Of a stretch of 64,000 nt of DNA, positions 18,046-27,470 are shown in pieces. The stretch lies in the NCBI GenBank assembly GCA_963836665.1, contig CAWIKL010000002.1, positions 62,001 through 126,000 on the forward strand. The letters run 5' to 3'. The position numbers were made by a program, and so were the translations under genes. Below the pieces are notes generated by a model. It searched no databases and had not been told where the DNA came from. It worked only from the letters and a program-made list of their open reading frames with translations. Each line of letters starts with the position of its first letter. Within the stretch, counting starts at the first letter, position 1. This DNA comes from JAICSD01 sp963836665 (lineage in GTDB: Bacteria > Acidobacteriota > Vicinamibacteria > Vicinamibacterales > 2-12-FULL-66-21).

Positions 18046-20632
18046 ATGCGGATAACAGCTCTCTTCGCGGCAGCTCTGACTCTCGTCAGCACGGCGACTC
18101 TGGCCCAAGGTCGCGGCGGTGGCACCGGCGGTGGCGGACAGGCGGCGGCGGGTCCTCCGCCGACGATCGAAGCCCGCACCAGCGGCTGGCAGAAGATCGA
18201 CGGATACCTCCCCCTCTACTGGGACGAGCGCACCGGCTCGCTCTGGATGGAAATCAACAAGTTCGACACCGAGATGCTCTACGCGACCGGCCTGGCCGCC
18301 GGCCTCGGCAGCAATGACGTCGGGCTCGACCGCGGCCAGTCGGGCCAGGGGCGCGTCGTCAAGTTCCAGCGGATTGGGCCACGGGTCATGATGATGCAGC
18401 CCAATTACACGTTCCGCGCCACCAGCCAGAACCCTGACGAGCTGCGCGCGGTCGAGGACGCATTCGCCAAGTCGATCCTGTGGGGGTTCACCGTCGCGGC
18501 CGAGAGCAACGGCAGCGTGCTGGTCGACGCCACCGATTTCTTCCTGCGCGACGCCCACAACGTGGCGCCGCGCCTGCGCCCGGGCAACTACCGCGTCGAT
18601 CGCACGCGCAGCGCGATCGACCTGCCGTGGACCAAAGGGTTCCCGAAGAACACTGAAGTCGACACGCTCCTCACCTTCGCCAACGACGGCGCGGCCGGTG
18701 GCGGCCGCGGCGGCGGTGGCGGCCCGGTGCAGGGGCCACCGCCGGTGAGCGGCCCGGTAGCGGGCGGCGGTGGTGGATTCGGCGGCGGCCTTTTCTCCGG
18801 TAGCGTCGCCAGCGTGACACCGACAGCCGATTCCGTGACGCTGCGCGAGCACCATACCTTCGCCGAGCTGCCCGACAACAACTACAAGCCGCGCTACGAC
18901 GACCCGCGCGCCGGCTACGGTGGCATGCAGTACGTCGACTACGCGGCGCCGCTCGGCACGCCGATGGTCGATCACCTGTTGCGCCGGCACCGCCTCGAAA
19001 AGGTCGATCCCTCGGCACGGGTCAGTGACGTCAAGAAGCCGATCCAGTACTACGTCGACCGCGGGACGCCGGAACCGATCAGGACGGCGCTCCTCGAGGG
19101 CGCGCGGTGGTGGAACCAAGCGTTCGAGGCGGCTGGGTTCCGCAACGCGTTCAAGGTCGATCTGCTGCCGGAAGGCGCTGACCCGATGGACATCCGCTAC
19201 AACATGATCAACTGGGTGCATCGCTCGACGCGCGGCTGGAGCTCGGGCGCGACGATCGCCGATCCGCGCACCGGCGAGATCATCAAGGCCACGGTGACGC
19301 TCGGCTCGCTGCGCGATCGCCAGGACTACCTGATCTTCGAGGCCCTGCTCGCGCCATACAAGAACGGCACCGAGACGCCGGCGATCCTGACGCAGACGGC
19401 GATCGCGCGTATCCGCCAGCTCGCGGCGCATGAAGTCGGCCACACGCTCGGCCTCGGGCACGAGTACCTACAACAGCACCAAGGGCTGGATCTCGGTGAT
19501 GGACTATCCGCACCCGCAGGAGAAGCTGAACGCCGACGGGACCGTCGATCTGTCCGGCGCCTATCCCGTCGGCATCGGCGAGTGGGACAAGGTCGCGATC
19601 GCCTACGGCTACCAGGACTTTCCCAAGGGCACCGACGAGAAGGCGGGACTCGACAAGATCCTCAACGACGCCTGGAAGCAGGATCTCGTCTATCTCACCA
19701 ACCAGGACATCGACTCGAGCCCGCGCGCCGACCAGTGGAACAACGGCGTCGGCCTCGACATGGGCGCCGAGCTGGCGCGCGTGATGAAGATTCGCCGCGC
19801 CAGTCTTGATCGCTTCGACGAGACGGTGATCAAGAAGGACGCGCCGATGGCGACGATGGAAGAGGCGCTGGTACCGATCTACATGTACCACCGCTACGCA
19901 GTCGAAGCGGCGGCGTCGGCAGTCGGCGGCCAGGACTACATTTACTCGATGCGCGGCGACGGTCGAAAGCCGACGCAGTGGGTACCGGCCGACAAGCAGA
20001 AGGCGGCGCTCGACGCGTTGATGGCGACGCTGGCGCCGTCGGAGCTGGCGCTGCCCAAGACCGCGCTCGACAAGATCCCGCCGCGTCCGTCGGGCTGGGG
20101 CATGCACCGCGAGCTGTTCGCGCGCTACACCGGCGACGTCTTTGACCCGATCTCGCCGGCGTCGATTGCCGCCGACGTGACGATCGGCTTCCTGCTGCAG
20201 CCGGACCGCGCCGCACGCATGGTCGCGCAGCATGCCATCGATCCGACCCTGCCCGGACTCTCCGAGGTCATCGATCGGTTGGGCAAGGCGACCTTCGGCG
20301 CCGCGACAGCAACCCCGTACGAGCAGGAGATCCGCCGCGCCACGGGCCGCGCGCTGATCGAGCGCCTCATCTGGCTCGCCGGCGGTGCGCCGATGCCGCA
20401 GGTACGGGCGGTGACGTCGGCGGCGCTCAAGCGGCTGCAGAACCCGGGCATGAGCGGAACCAGCGCAGACGACCAGCCCTTCATCGCGTTGCTCGCAGCG
20501 GATATCGAGCGTTTTCTGACGCGGCCGATGGAACCCGTGCGCACCCCCTCGACCTACGACGCGCCCCCCGGCGCGCCGATCGGCGACTATCCCAACGACT
20601 GGCTGGCGGCGCCGTCCTGGATCATTCGCTGA
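18046..20632 (+). CDS. Exported zinc-dependent metalloprotease (metzincin, DUF5117/DUF5118 type), frameshifted as sequenced
   Basis: About 861 residues once one base is removed. Signal peptide (MRITALFAAALTLVSTATLAQ), Gly-rich spacer, family domain (WQKIDGYLPLYWDERTGSLWMEI), then the metzincin site HEVGHTLGLGH (462-472) and Met-turn SVMDYPHP. The active-site helix and Met-turn are in different frames as sequenced. The switch is at 19467-19468: ..LGLGHEY then, one frame on, YNSTKGWISVMDYP. Dropping a C from GTACCT gives HEYYNSTKG. A Gly/Pro-rich run of about 35 residues (217-248) lies in a loop before the catalytic part. Role: secreted or periplasmic protease of unknown substrate. Confidence 0.85.
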
Positions 20633-20639
20633 CTCTCAA

Positions 20640-20798
20640 TTGGCGAGTGGAGATTGCAGATTGACGATTGACGGATTGAAGATTGACGATTGGGGACTGG
20701 ATTGACGATTGGCCAATCGGCAACCGACAATTGATCGGGACATTCGACAATCCCTCAATCGTCAATCCGTTAATCGGCATTCTGCAGTCGGCAATCGC
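20640..20798. repeat. Degenerate GATTGACG intergenic repeat block with inverted half
   Basis: GATTGACGATTG-type units are repeated five or six times between 20658 and 20712. The complementary form (CAATCGTCAATCCG, GCAATCGCCAAT) follows between 20755 and 20800. The block is thus both tandem and palindromic and fills the whole gap before the ABC-F gene, up to its ATG. No uniform repeat-spacer pattern, so not CRISPR. Confidence 0.6.
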
Positions 20799-20800
20799 CA

Positions 20801-22438
20801 ATGGTTTCGTTTACACGCATCAGCAAGCAGTACGGGAAGCAGATCCTCTTCGTCGACGCGTCCTTTCAGCTCAACCCGGGTGAAAGAGTCGGTCTGGTCG
20901 GGCCCAATGGATCCGGCAAGACCACCCTCTTCCGCATGATCGTCGGCGAGGAAGCGCCCGACGAAGGGGATGTCTCGGTCCCCAAGAAGCTCATCATCGG
21001 CTACTTCAAGCAGGACGTCGAAGAGATGGCCGGGCGCTCCGTGCTCGACGAGACGATCGCCGGCAGCGGCCGCGCCGGGCAGCTCCATCACGAGCTCGAG
21101 GCGCTCAATCACGCCATGGGCGATCCCGCTCGCGCCGGCGAGATGGAGAAGATCCTCGAGCGCTTCGGCGAAGTCCAGGAGGAGTACGAGCATCTCGGCG
21201 GCTACGCGCTCGAGGCGCAGGCGCGCGAAGTGCTGCACGGCCTCGGCTTCGAGGACGACCGGATCGACGGCGATGTCGGGCACCTTTCGGGCGGCTGGAA
21301 GATGCGCGTCGCCATGGCCCGCGTCCTCCTGATGAAGCCGGACATCCTGCTGATGGACGAGCCGACCAACCATCTCGACATCGAGTCGATCATCTGGCTC
21401 GAGGCGTTCCTCAGGTCCCTTCCGGGCTCGCTGCTCATGACCTCGCACGACCGCGAGTTCATGAACCGTATCGTCTCCAGAATCGCCGAAATCGACGGCG
21501 GCGAGATCACGGCCTACTCCGGCAACTACGATTTCTACGAGCGCGAACGCGCCATCCGCGAGGTCAACCGCGAGGCGGCCTACGCGCGGCAACAAGCGAT
21601 GCTGGCGAAGGAGCAGCGCTTCATCGAGCGGTTCGCCGCGCACGCCGCCAAGGCGGCGCAGGTGCAGAGCCGCGTCAAGGCGCTGGAGAAGATCGAGAAA
21701 ATCGAGCTGCCCAAGAAGCGGCGCGTCGTCAAGTTCGATTTCCGCCAGCCGGCGCGCTCCGGCGACCAGGTCGCCACGCTCGAAGGGGTGACCAAGCGCT
21801 ACGGCCCCCGCACCGTCCACGATCACGTCAACCTGAACATCCGCCGCGGCGAGCGCTGGTGCGTGATGGGCAAGAACGGCGCCGGCAAATCGACGCTGCT
21901 GAAGATGGTCGCCGGCGCGCTGGCGCCAGACGAGGGGGCCGTGAAGCTCGGCGCGTCGCTGGTCATGGGCTACTTCGCGCAGCAGTCGCTCGACATCCTC
22001 GATCCGGACCTGACCATCGAAGAGCAGCTGCAGAAGGACTTCGCCCACGAATCGATTGGCGTGCTGCGCAATCTCGCGGGTGCGTTCCAGTTCTCCGGTG
22101 ACGACATCGACAAGAAGATTCGCATGCTGTCGGGCGGCGAGAAGACACGCCTAGTGATGGCGCGGATGCTGCTCAACCCGCCGAATTTCCTCGTCCTTGA
22201 CGAGCCTACCAACCACCTCGATCTGGCGACGAAGGAAATGCTCCTCGAGGCGCTACACGACTTCGAAGGGACGATGCTGTTCGTCTCGCACGATCGCGCG
22301 TTCCTCAGGGGCCTGAGCAACCGGGTCCTCGAACTCGGCGGCGAATCCGGCACCGAGGCGCAGCCCCACGCGTATCCGGGAACCTATGAGGAATACGTCG
22401 CCCGCACCGGGCACGAAGCGCCGGGGGTGCATCGGTAG
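20801..22438 (+). CDS. ABC-F family ATPase (ribosome-associated, EttA/Uup type)
   Basis: 545 residues with two ATP-binding cassettes and no membrane segments. First cassette: Walker A GPNGSGKTT, signature LSGGWKMR, Walker B ILLMDEPTNHLD. A charged linker follows (about 245-305: AKAAQVQSRVKALEKIEKIELPKKRR). Second cassette: GKNGAGKST, signature LSGGEKTRL, Walker B FLVLDEPTNHLD. This is the ABC-F layout; members act on ribosomes in translation or antibiotic protection. The start ATG abuts the repeat block, with no clear Shine-Dalgarno. Confidence 0.93.
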   Translation: MVSFTRISKQYGKQILFVDASFQLNPGERVGLVGPNGSGKTTLFRMIVGEEAPDEGDVSVPKKLIIGYFKQDVEEMAGRSVLDETIAGSGRAGQLHHELEALNHAMGDPARAGEMEKILERFGEVQEEYEHLGGYALEAQAREVLHGLGFEDDRIDGDVGHLSGGWKMRVAMARVLLMKPDILLMDEPTNHLDIESIIWLEAFLRSLPGSLLMTSHDREFMNRIVSRIAEIDGGEITAYSGNYDFYERERAIREVNREAAYARQQAMLAKEQRFIERFAAHAAKAAQVQSRVKALEKIEKIELPKKRRVVKFDFRQPARSGDQVATLEGVTKRYGPRTVHDHVNLNIRRGERWCVMGKNGAGKSTLLKMVAGALAPDEGAVKLGASLVMGYFAQQSLDILDPDLTIEEQLQKDFAHESIGVLRNLAGAFQFSGDDIDKKIRMLSGGEKTRLVMARMLLNPPNFLVLDEPTNHLDLATKEMLLEALHDFEGTMLFVSHDRAFLRGLSNRVLELGGESGTEAQPHAYPGTYEEYVARTGHEAPGVHR

Positions 22439-22452
22439 GCGCTCGCGGTATC

Positions 22453-23034
22453 ATGCGCGTCGCGCCCATGCAGCCGCTTCTCAGTCACGAAGTCGTCGGG
22501 ACCCGCGTCGGCCATATGCCGACGCACGAGTTGATCGACATCTGGACCGCTGTCAGTAGCGGCGTCGTCAAGCACGGCTTCGGCATCGAGTATCGGGATC
22601 TCGAACCGCCGCGGACGGGCATCTTCGACGGACTGAAGATCGTGATCGATCCGGACGTCGGCTTCGAAATGCAGTGCTTTCTACTGCTCCACCTGTTCGG
22701 CCACTCCGTACAATGGGTGGCGCCGTCGATCGCGCTCAAACTCGAGGCGCTGCAGCACACGCCGGACAAGGCGGAGTTCATGAAGGTGCTGCAGGCCTAC
22801 GAGATGGAAGCGGCGCGCTACGCGCTGCAGCTGCTGCACGAGCGCGGCGTCACCAACCAGGACCGCTGGTTCTCCGACTTCGTCCACACCGACTGGCGCT
22901 ATGTCGAGCGCTACTACGAGGAAGATCGGCTACCGGCCTGGTCGGAGTGTGTCGTCAGCGGAGGCGACTTGATCGCGCCGCAGCCGATCCCGGCGTTGAA
23001 GCAGCGGCAGGTGGAGGTGCGATTCGCGTTCTGA
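22453..23034 (+). CDS. Hypothetical protein with degenerate metallopeptidase-like HLFGH motif
   Basis: 193 residues. The segment FDGLKIVIDPDVGFEMQCFLLLHLFGHSVQWV (59-88) is laid out like the zinc helix of ImmA/IrrE-type peptidases, where HExxH follows a short strand. Here it reads HLFGH (His80, His84) and lacks the catalytic Glu at the normal place. The rest (ALKLEALQHTPDK..FMKVLQAYEMEAARYALQLLHERGV, SDFVHTDWRYVERYY) is helical. Fourteen bases after the ABC-F gene and possibly co-transcribed. ATG 22468 is an alternative start. I do not assign a function. Confidence 0.6.
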   Translation: MRVAPMQPLLSHEVVGTRVGHMPTHELIDIWTAVSSGVVKHGFGIEYRDLEPPRTGIFDGLKIVIDPDVGFEMQCFLLLHLFGHSVQWVAPSIALKLEALQHTPDKAEFMKVLQAYEMEAARYALQLLHERGVTNQDRWFSDFVHTDWRYVERYYEEDRLPAWSECVVSGGDLIAPQPIPALKQRQVEVRFAF

Positions 23035-23042
23035 GCCCATCG

Positions 23043-23429
23043 TTATTTCTTCCGCCTGAGCGTGACGTATAGCGGCCCGACGCCAATGATAACCATCATT
23101 GGGTAAGTGAGGCGGCCCGCGCGATTGATCGCCTCCCAGAGCACCTGCTCTCCTGGCTTCACGTCGAACTCAACCGTCTTCCACACCAGCGTATTGCTGA
23201 CGCGCAGCTTGTGCGGTCCGGGGTGCACGTCGCGTTTGAACGTCTCTCCGAACAGCAGGTCGCCAAGCCGTTCGCCGTCGAGCCAGACGATCAGCTGGCG
23301 CTGCTTGAAGTCTTCCTCGCTCGTCCTCGCGATCGTCACTGACGCCGGCTGCATCTCGTAGACGCGATCCCAGTATTCAGCGTCATCGAGTTTCGTCGAC
23401 GGCGCGCTCTCGGCGGTTCCGGAGGGCAC
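23043..23429 (-). CDS. Hypothetical small beta-rich protein
   Basis: 128 residues, no recognised family. The middle (QLIVWLDGERLGDLLFGETFKRDVHPGPHKLRVSNTLVWKTVEFDVKPGEQV) reads like a PEGA-type or Ig-like beta sandwich used to carry surface-exposed strands. The C-terminus has one hydrophobic segment (TYPMMVIIGVGPLYVTL) followed by RRKK, which suggests a C-terminal membrane anchor with a cytoplasmic positive tail. It converges on the preceding gene with an 8-base gap, and lies 20 bases downstream of the EEP-nuclease gene on the same strand. Confidence 0.6.
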   Translation of the reverse strand: MPSGTAESAPSTKLDDAEYWDRVYEMQPASVTIARTSEEDFKQRQLIVWLDGERLGDLLFGETFKRDVHPGPHKLRVSNTLVWKTVEFDVKPGEQVLWEAINRAGRLTYPMMVIIGVGPLYVTLRRKK

Positions 23430-23449
23430 GACTCATGTTAATCCGGGCG

Positions 23450-24181
23450 CTACAGGGTCAGCTCGGCGAGCAGCGGGAAATGATCCGACGCGTCGCGGGT
23501 GGCGGGCGTACGGACGACCTCGCAATGTGTGACGCGCGGGAGGCCGGCGGACGGGACGAACAGATAATCAAGACGCACCTGGGGCCCGGTCGTCGGCAGG
23601 GTCAGCCCCGGATCTCCGGGATGAAGCGCGCGGAAGGCATCCGTGTAACCGGCGTCGAGCATCAACTGGATCGTGCGCCAGCGGATTCGGCCTCCGCTCA
23701 ACCACATCGTCGCTCGCACCTTATGCGGAAGCGCCGCGAGGTCGAGCAGTTCGCCGGGGGCCACGGTATTGAAGTCGCCGGCAACGAGATGGAAGCCGTG
23801 CTGCTCTCGCTTGATGGCGGCGATGAGCGCACGCAGCTCGAATGACCGGCGACGTTCGGTCAGGGCGGCAAAGACCGCGCTCAAGTGCACGCCGAAGATG
23901 CGGACGGGAAGTTGCGCCGGCACCAGCTCGAGAAACGCGTGCCGCGACACACGCGGCCGATGCCAGCTGTGGCTGGCGATCGGCACGCGGCTCATGAACC
24001 CGAGCGAGAGCTTCGGCATCGCGGCACAGTAGGGCATCGCCGCGCCCTGCGCCAGCGTGCGCACCACCGCTGGGTCGGTGGCCTCCTGGAGAATCACGAT
24101 GTCGGGTCCGCACGGGCGGATCACTGCCAGGAGCGCGTCCTCACGCCCGCCGCCGCCCCTGCGGATGTTGTAGGTCAACAA
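23450..24181 (-). CDS. Endonuclease/exonuclease/phosphatase (EEP) family protein
   Basis: About 243 residues spanning the EEP fold: LTYNIRRGGGG at the N-terminus, DIVILQEAT (catalytic Glu), VAGDFNTVAP (Asp-x-Asn), RLDYLFVPS and the terminal SDHFPLLAEL (Asp-His). Members are metal-dependent nucleases or phosphoesterases, or sphingomyelinase-like; the substrate cannot be told. No ATG or GTG fits. The best start is the TTG at 24181, 11 bases after the stop of the upstream nucleotidyltransferase-like gene, so probably one operon. Confidence 0.82.
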   Translation of the reverse strand: MLTYNIRRGGGGREDALLAVIRPCGPDIVILQEATDPAVVRTLAQGAAMPYCAAMPKLSLGFMSRVPIASHSWHRPRVSRHAFLELVPAQLPVRIFGVHLSAVFAALTERRRSFELRALIAAIKREQHGFHLVAGDFNTVAPGELLDLAALPHKVRATMWLSGGRIRWRTIQLMLDAGYTDAFRALHPGDPGLTLPTTGPQVRLDYLFVPSAGLPRVTHCEVVRTPATRDASDHFPLLAELTL

Positions 24182-24192
24182 GCGCAGTGTCG

Positions 24193-24675
24193 TCAGTCGG
24201 CCTTCTCCATCAGGGTCAGATACGGCTGACCGAGCAGCTCGCCGCGCAGGTACATCACGAAATCGCGCGTCCCCTGGATGTTGACCGGCCGGTTCACCAT
24301 GGCCATCAGCTGTTCGCGGAGCGGCACCAGGGCCGGCGCGATATCACGATCCTGGTCGCTCAGGGGACGCGAGTGGATGCCCGGCACGAAGAAGCCATCG
24401 AAAATGAAGTATTCGAGAATGCGGTGGCCAACCAGCGTCAGGTCGAGATCACTGGTGCCGGGACCATCGGCGTCGAACGCCTCGCCGTCTTTCCAACGGA
24501 AACCGGTGACCGCGCTGCCGCGCAGTACCACGCCGGTGTTCTCGGGAATCGCTCGCCGGATGGTCTCGACGAAGGCGTCGAGCCTTGACGCGTCGCCGCC
24601 GAACGCCAGCCGGACCACGTTCTCTCGCTTCTCCGCCTCAGTCAGCTCGCGTGCGGCGCCGTCCGCGTCGGACAT
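24193..24675 (-). CDS. Nucleotidyltransferase-fold protein
   Basis: 160 residues from ATG 24675 (a TTG 18 bases upstream is possible but less likely). VVLRGSAVTGFRWKDG followed by GTSDLDLTLVG is a pol-beta-type nucleotidyltransferase motif (GS...G...SDLDL) with a longer than usual spacer between the Gly-Ser helix and the Asp-x-Asp pair. The remainder includes FVPGIHSRPLSDQDRDIAPALVPLREQLMAMVNRPVNI. It could modify a protein, RNA or small molecule; no antitoxin-like partner is seen. Adjacent to the EEP-family gene in the same direction. Confidence 0.65.
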   Translation of the reverse strand: MSDADGAARELTEAEKRENVVRLAFGGDASRLDAFVETIRRAIPENTGVVLRGSAVTGFRWKDGEAFDADGPGTSDLDLTLVGHRILEYFIFDGFFVPGIHSRPLSDQDRDIAPALVPLREQLMAMVNRPVNIQGTRDFVMYLRGELLGQPYLTLMEKAD

Positions 24676-24765
24676 ACGGGGCTGACGAAGCAAATCGCCT
24701 GCCGGGGTTACGCGAGGGAATGCGCGGCATCGCAGTCAGCCCGGGGCGGCGCAAGCGAGAACGGT

Positions 24766-27462
24766 TCAGTCGGCGCGAAGCGCGGTCGCGGGGTCGATCC
24801 GGGAGGCACGCCTGGCTGGCAGCCAGCTGGCGGCCAGCCCGACTACGGCGAGGGAGACCGCCGAGGCAGCGAGCGTCGCAGGATCCCAGGGCTGCACGCC
24901 AAAGAGCAGCGTCGCGGTCGCGCGCGCGGCGAACACAGCGAGAAGGGCACCGGCGGCCAGCCCCACCAGCAACATGACACCCGCTTCACCGAGAATCATG
25001 CGCACGACGCCGCCCGGCTCCGCGCCGAGCGCGAGACGGATGCCGATCTCGTTGCGGCGGCGCGCGACGACATACGACATGACGCCGTAGAGCCCGATCA
25101 TCGCCAGCGCCGCGGCCAGCGCGGCAAAGAAGCCGGAGAGCGTCGCCATCAGCCGCTCGCGGAGGAACGATGCCTCGGCGTCGACGCGCAGCACCCGGTA
25201 ACTGACGAGCATCGACGGCGTCATCGCCTGTCCCGCCGCGGTGATCGCCGGTGAGAGCGACGACAACGGTCCCGAGGCGCGCACGAACACCTGCACCTCG
25301 CTCAGGCGCGGATCGGGGTTGGGCAGCTGCGCCTCAGGGAAATACGCGATCGGACCGGGCTTGTCGCGCACATCGCGGTATTTCGTGTCGGGGACGAGAC
25401 CGACGATTTCATACGTGAGGTCGGGTTCGCCTGGGAGCACCTGGAGCGTGAAGCTCCGTCCCACCGGAGTCGTCGTCTGGAGCATCGCCCGGGCGAACGC
25501 TTCGTTGACGATGGCCACGGGGGTAGTGCCCGGCAGATCCGCCTCGGTGAAGTCGCGGCCGGCCACAATCGGTACGTCCAACATGCGGAAGAAGCCCGGA
25601 CTGACGTGGTTCTCATTGGTCAGCGCCTGCTGCCTGACGCCGTCGACGATGACGTGGTCGTTCCAGGCGCTCCCCGAAAGAGGCTCGATTATGGCGTTGG
25701 CGACTGCGGTGACGCCTGGCACCGCGGCAATCCGCTCGCGAAGGTCGCGCTCGAAGCGGGGCTGTTCCGCGGGCGCGATGCCGGCGACGCGCGGATCGAA
25801 GTCGGCGACCAGGATCCCTTCGGTCCGGAACCCGGGATCGACCGAGGCCAGATTCACCGCCGTGCGGACAAAGAGCAGGCTGGATACGACGAGCGCCAGC
25901 GACAGCGTGACCTGCGCGATGACCAGAAGCCGGCGAAGTGCGAACCGCTCGCGGCCATCCGTCAAACCCCGCACCGTGCGGACGGCACTCGCCGTGCCCT
26001 GCTGCGTCGCGCGTAGCGCCGGCATCACGCCGAACATCAGCGCGGCGACAATGGCCGCGCCGGAGGTGAAGGCCAGGACACGCCAGTTCGCGGCGAGATC
26101 GAAGAACAGGCGATTGTTACCGGTGGACATGAAGCGGACCAGCGCGGCGCCCAACGACTGCGCGATAACGGCTCCGCCGACGGCGCCGATAACGGCCAGA
26201 AGCAGGCTCTCGGCCATCAACTGGCGGAAAATGCGCGATCGTGACGCGCCAATCGCCAGGCGCACCGCGATCTCACGCTCGCGGGCGGTAGCGCGCGCGA
26301 GCATCAGGCTGGCGAGGTTGGCGCAGGCGATGAGGAGCACGGCACCGGCAACCGCAAGCAGGATCCACAGTGGCTGCTCGTAGGCGGAGCGGAGGGTGCC
26401 GACGCCGGTGCCGCCGGGCTCGGCTGTCAGTTTCATCGCCAGGAATTCCTTGGCAACCTCGGGCGGGATTCGTGGCGACACGGCGGCGCGAAGGATCGCC
26501 GGTGACATGGCCGCCAGCTCGGCATTCGCCTGCGCCCGCGCCACGCCGGAACGCAGGCGTCCGAACACGTCGAGCCACCAGTAGTGCGCCTTGGCGACGG
26601 CGTTCTCTTCCGGCTCGAGGAGCGGCTCGGCGCAAATCGGCGCCGCGACGTCGAAGCTGCGGCCGACTTCGATGCCCGAAAAGGCCGCCGGCGTGACGCC
26701 GAGGATCTCGAACGGATGCCCGTTGAGACGCAGCGTCGATCCGATCGCCGACGCGGCGCCCCCGAACTCGCGCCGCCAGAAGGCATCGCTGACGACCACC
26801 CCCGGCGCACCGCAACCCGGCACATCGTCGTGTTCGGCGATCAGCCGGCCGGCCGCGGGAACGACGCCGAGCACGTCGAAGAAGCTGCCGCTGACCCACA
26901 GGCCGCCGACGAAGCGCGATTCGCCGCCGCTGGCGAGATCGAAGCGCGCGGTACCCCACGCGAACAGGCCGGAGAAGCTGCGCGGCGCAGCCTTGCGGAC
27001 TGCTTCCCAGATCGCGTTGGTGGCAAACGCGCGACGCCCCGTGGTGTTGCCGAACCGGCTGAGCGGCGCGGGAAGCAGCTCGACGAGTTCCTGCGGCGCG
27101 CGAACTGGCAGGGTGCGGAACTGTATGGCGTCGAGCAGCTGGAAGATGGCGGTGTTCGCGCCAATCCCGAAGGCGAGCGACAGGATCGTCACGCAGGCGA
27201 AGACCGGGTTGCGGCGCAGCACGCGGGCGCCATAGCGCAGGTCGTGCCAGAGCGCTTCCAGCCATCCCAGCGAGTTCATCTCGTAGATCTCCTCCCGAAT
27301 CCGCGTCGCGTTGCCGAGTTTGCGGAAGGCGGCCGCGCGCGCGTCGGTCGGCGACATGCCACGCGCGAGGTTGTCGGCGGTCTCCTCGGAGAGGTAGGCC
27401 GCGAGCTCGCGAGCCCGCTCCTCGTCCCAGTGGCGCCGGCGGAACACGCGCGTGAGCCGCAT
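24766..27462 (-). CDS. ADOP-family duplicated permease (second copy)
   Basis: 898 residues, frame intact. An N-terminal cytoplasmic 'permease prefix' segment (RRRHWDEERARELAAYLSEETADNLARGMSP) precedes the first TM (FACVTILSLAFGIGANTAIF). A MacB_PCD periplasmic domain and FtsX helices (LWILLAVAGAVLLIACANLASLMLA) follow, then a second copy ending MIGLYGVMSYVVARRRNEIGIRLALGA and a final FtsX repeat. There is no ATPase. ADOPs are thought to be orphan MacB-like permeases of unknown substrate. The start is 8 bases after the PadR stop, so one operon. Its prefix differs in type from that of the copy at 1.6 kb. Confidence 0.92.
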   Translation of the reverse strand: MRLTRVFRRRHWDEERARELAAYLSEETADNLARGMSPTDARAAAFRKLGNATRIREEIYEMNSLGWLEALWHDLRYGARVLRRNPVFACVTILSLAFGIGANTAIFQLLDAIQFRTLPVRAPQELVELLPAPLSRFGNTTGRRAFATNAIWEAVRKAAPRSFSGLFAWGTARFDLASGGESRFVGGLWVSGSFFDVLGVVPAAGRLIAEHDDVPGCGAPGVVVSDAFWRREFGGAASAIGSTLRLNGHPFEILGVTPAAFSGIEVGRSFDVAAPICAEPLLEPEENAVAKAHYWWLDVFGRLRSGVARAQANAELAAMSPAILRAAVSPRIPPEVAKEFLAMKLTAEPGGTGVGTLRSAYEQPLWILLAVAGAVLLIACANLASLMLARATAREREIAVRLAIGASRSRIFRQLMAESLLLAVIGAVGGAVIAQSLGAALVRFMSTGNNRLFFDLAANWRVLAFTSGAAIVAALMFGVMPALRATQQGTASAVRTVRGLTDGRERFALRRLLVIAQVTLSLALVVSSLLFVRTAVNLASVDPGFRTEGILVADFDPRVAGIAPAEQPRFERDLRERIAAVPGVTAVANAIIEPLSGSAWNDHVIVDGVRQQALTNENHVSPGFFRMLDVPIVAGRDFTEADLPGTTPVAIVNEAFARAMLQTTTPVGRSFTLQVLPGEPDLTYEIVGLVPDTKYRDVRDKPGPIAYFPEAQLPNPDPRLSEVQVFVRASGPLSSLSPAITAAGQAMTPSMLVSYRVLRVDAEASFLRERLMATLSGFFAALAAALAMIGLYGVMSYVVARRRNEIGIRLALGAEPGGVVRMILGEAGVMLLVGLAAGALLAVFAARATATLLFGVQPWDPATLAASAVSLAVVGLAASWLPARRASRIDPATALRAD

Positions 27463-27470
27463 GCTGTTAC

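Noticed and set aside
16207..19461. Open frame of 1084 codons on the minus strand
   Set aside because: It is antisense to the dehydrogenase and metalloprotease genes, Arg/Ala-rich with no domain, as expected from high-GC third positions.
14840..19470. Programmed +1 ribosomal frameshifting at GTACC
   Set aside because: The motif occurs in different codon phases and in one gene on the non-coding strand, and intact GTACCT sites occur in frame elsewhere, for example at 36992 and 47816.
20640..20798. CRISPR array
   Set aside because: Units are short, degenerate and partly inverted with no regular spacers, and no cas gene is present.
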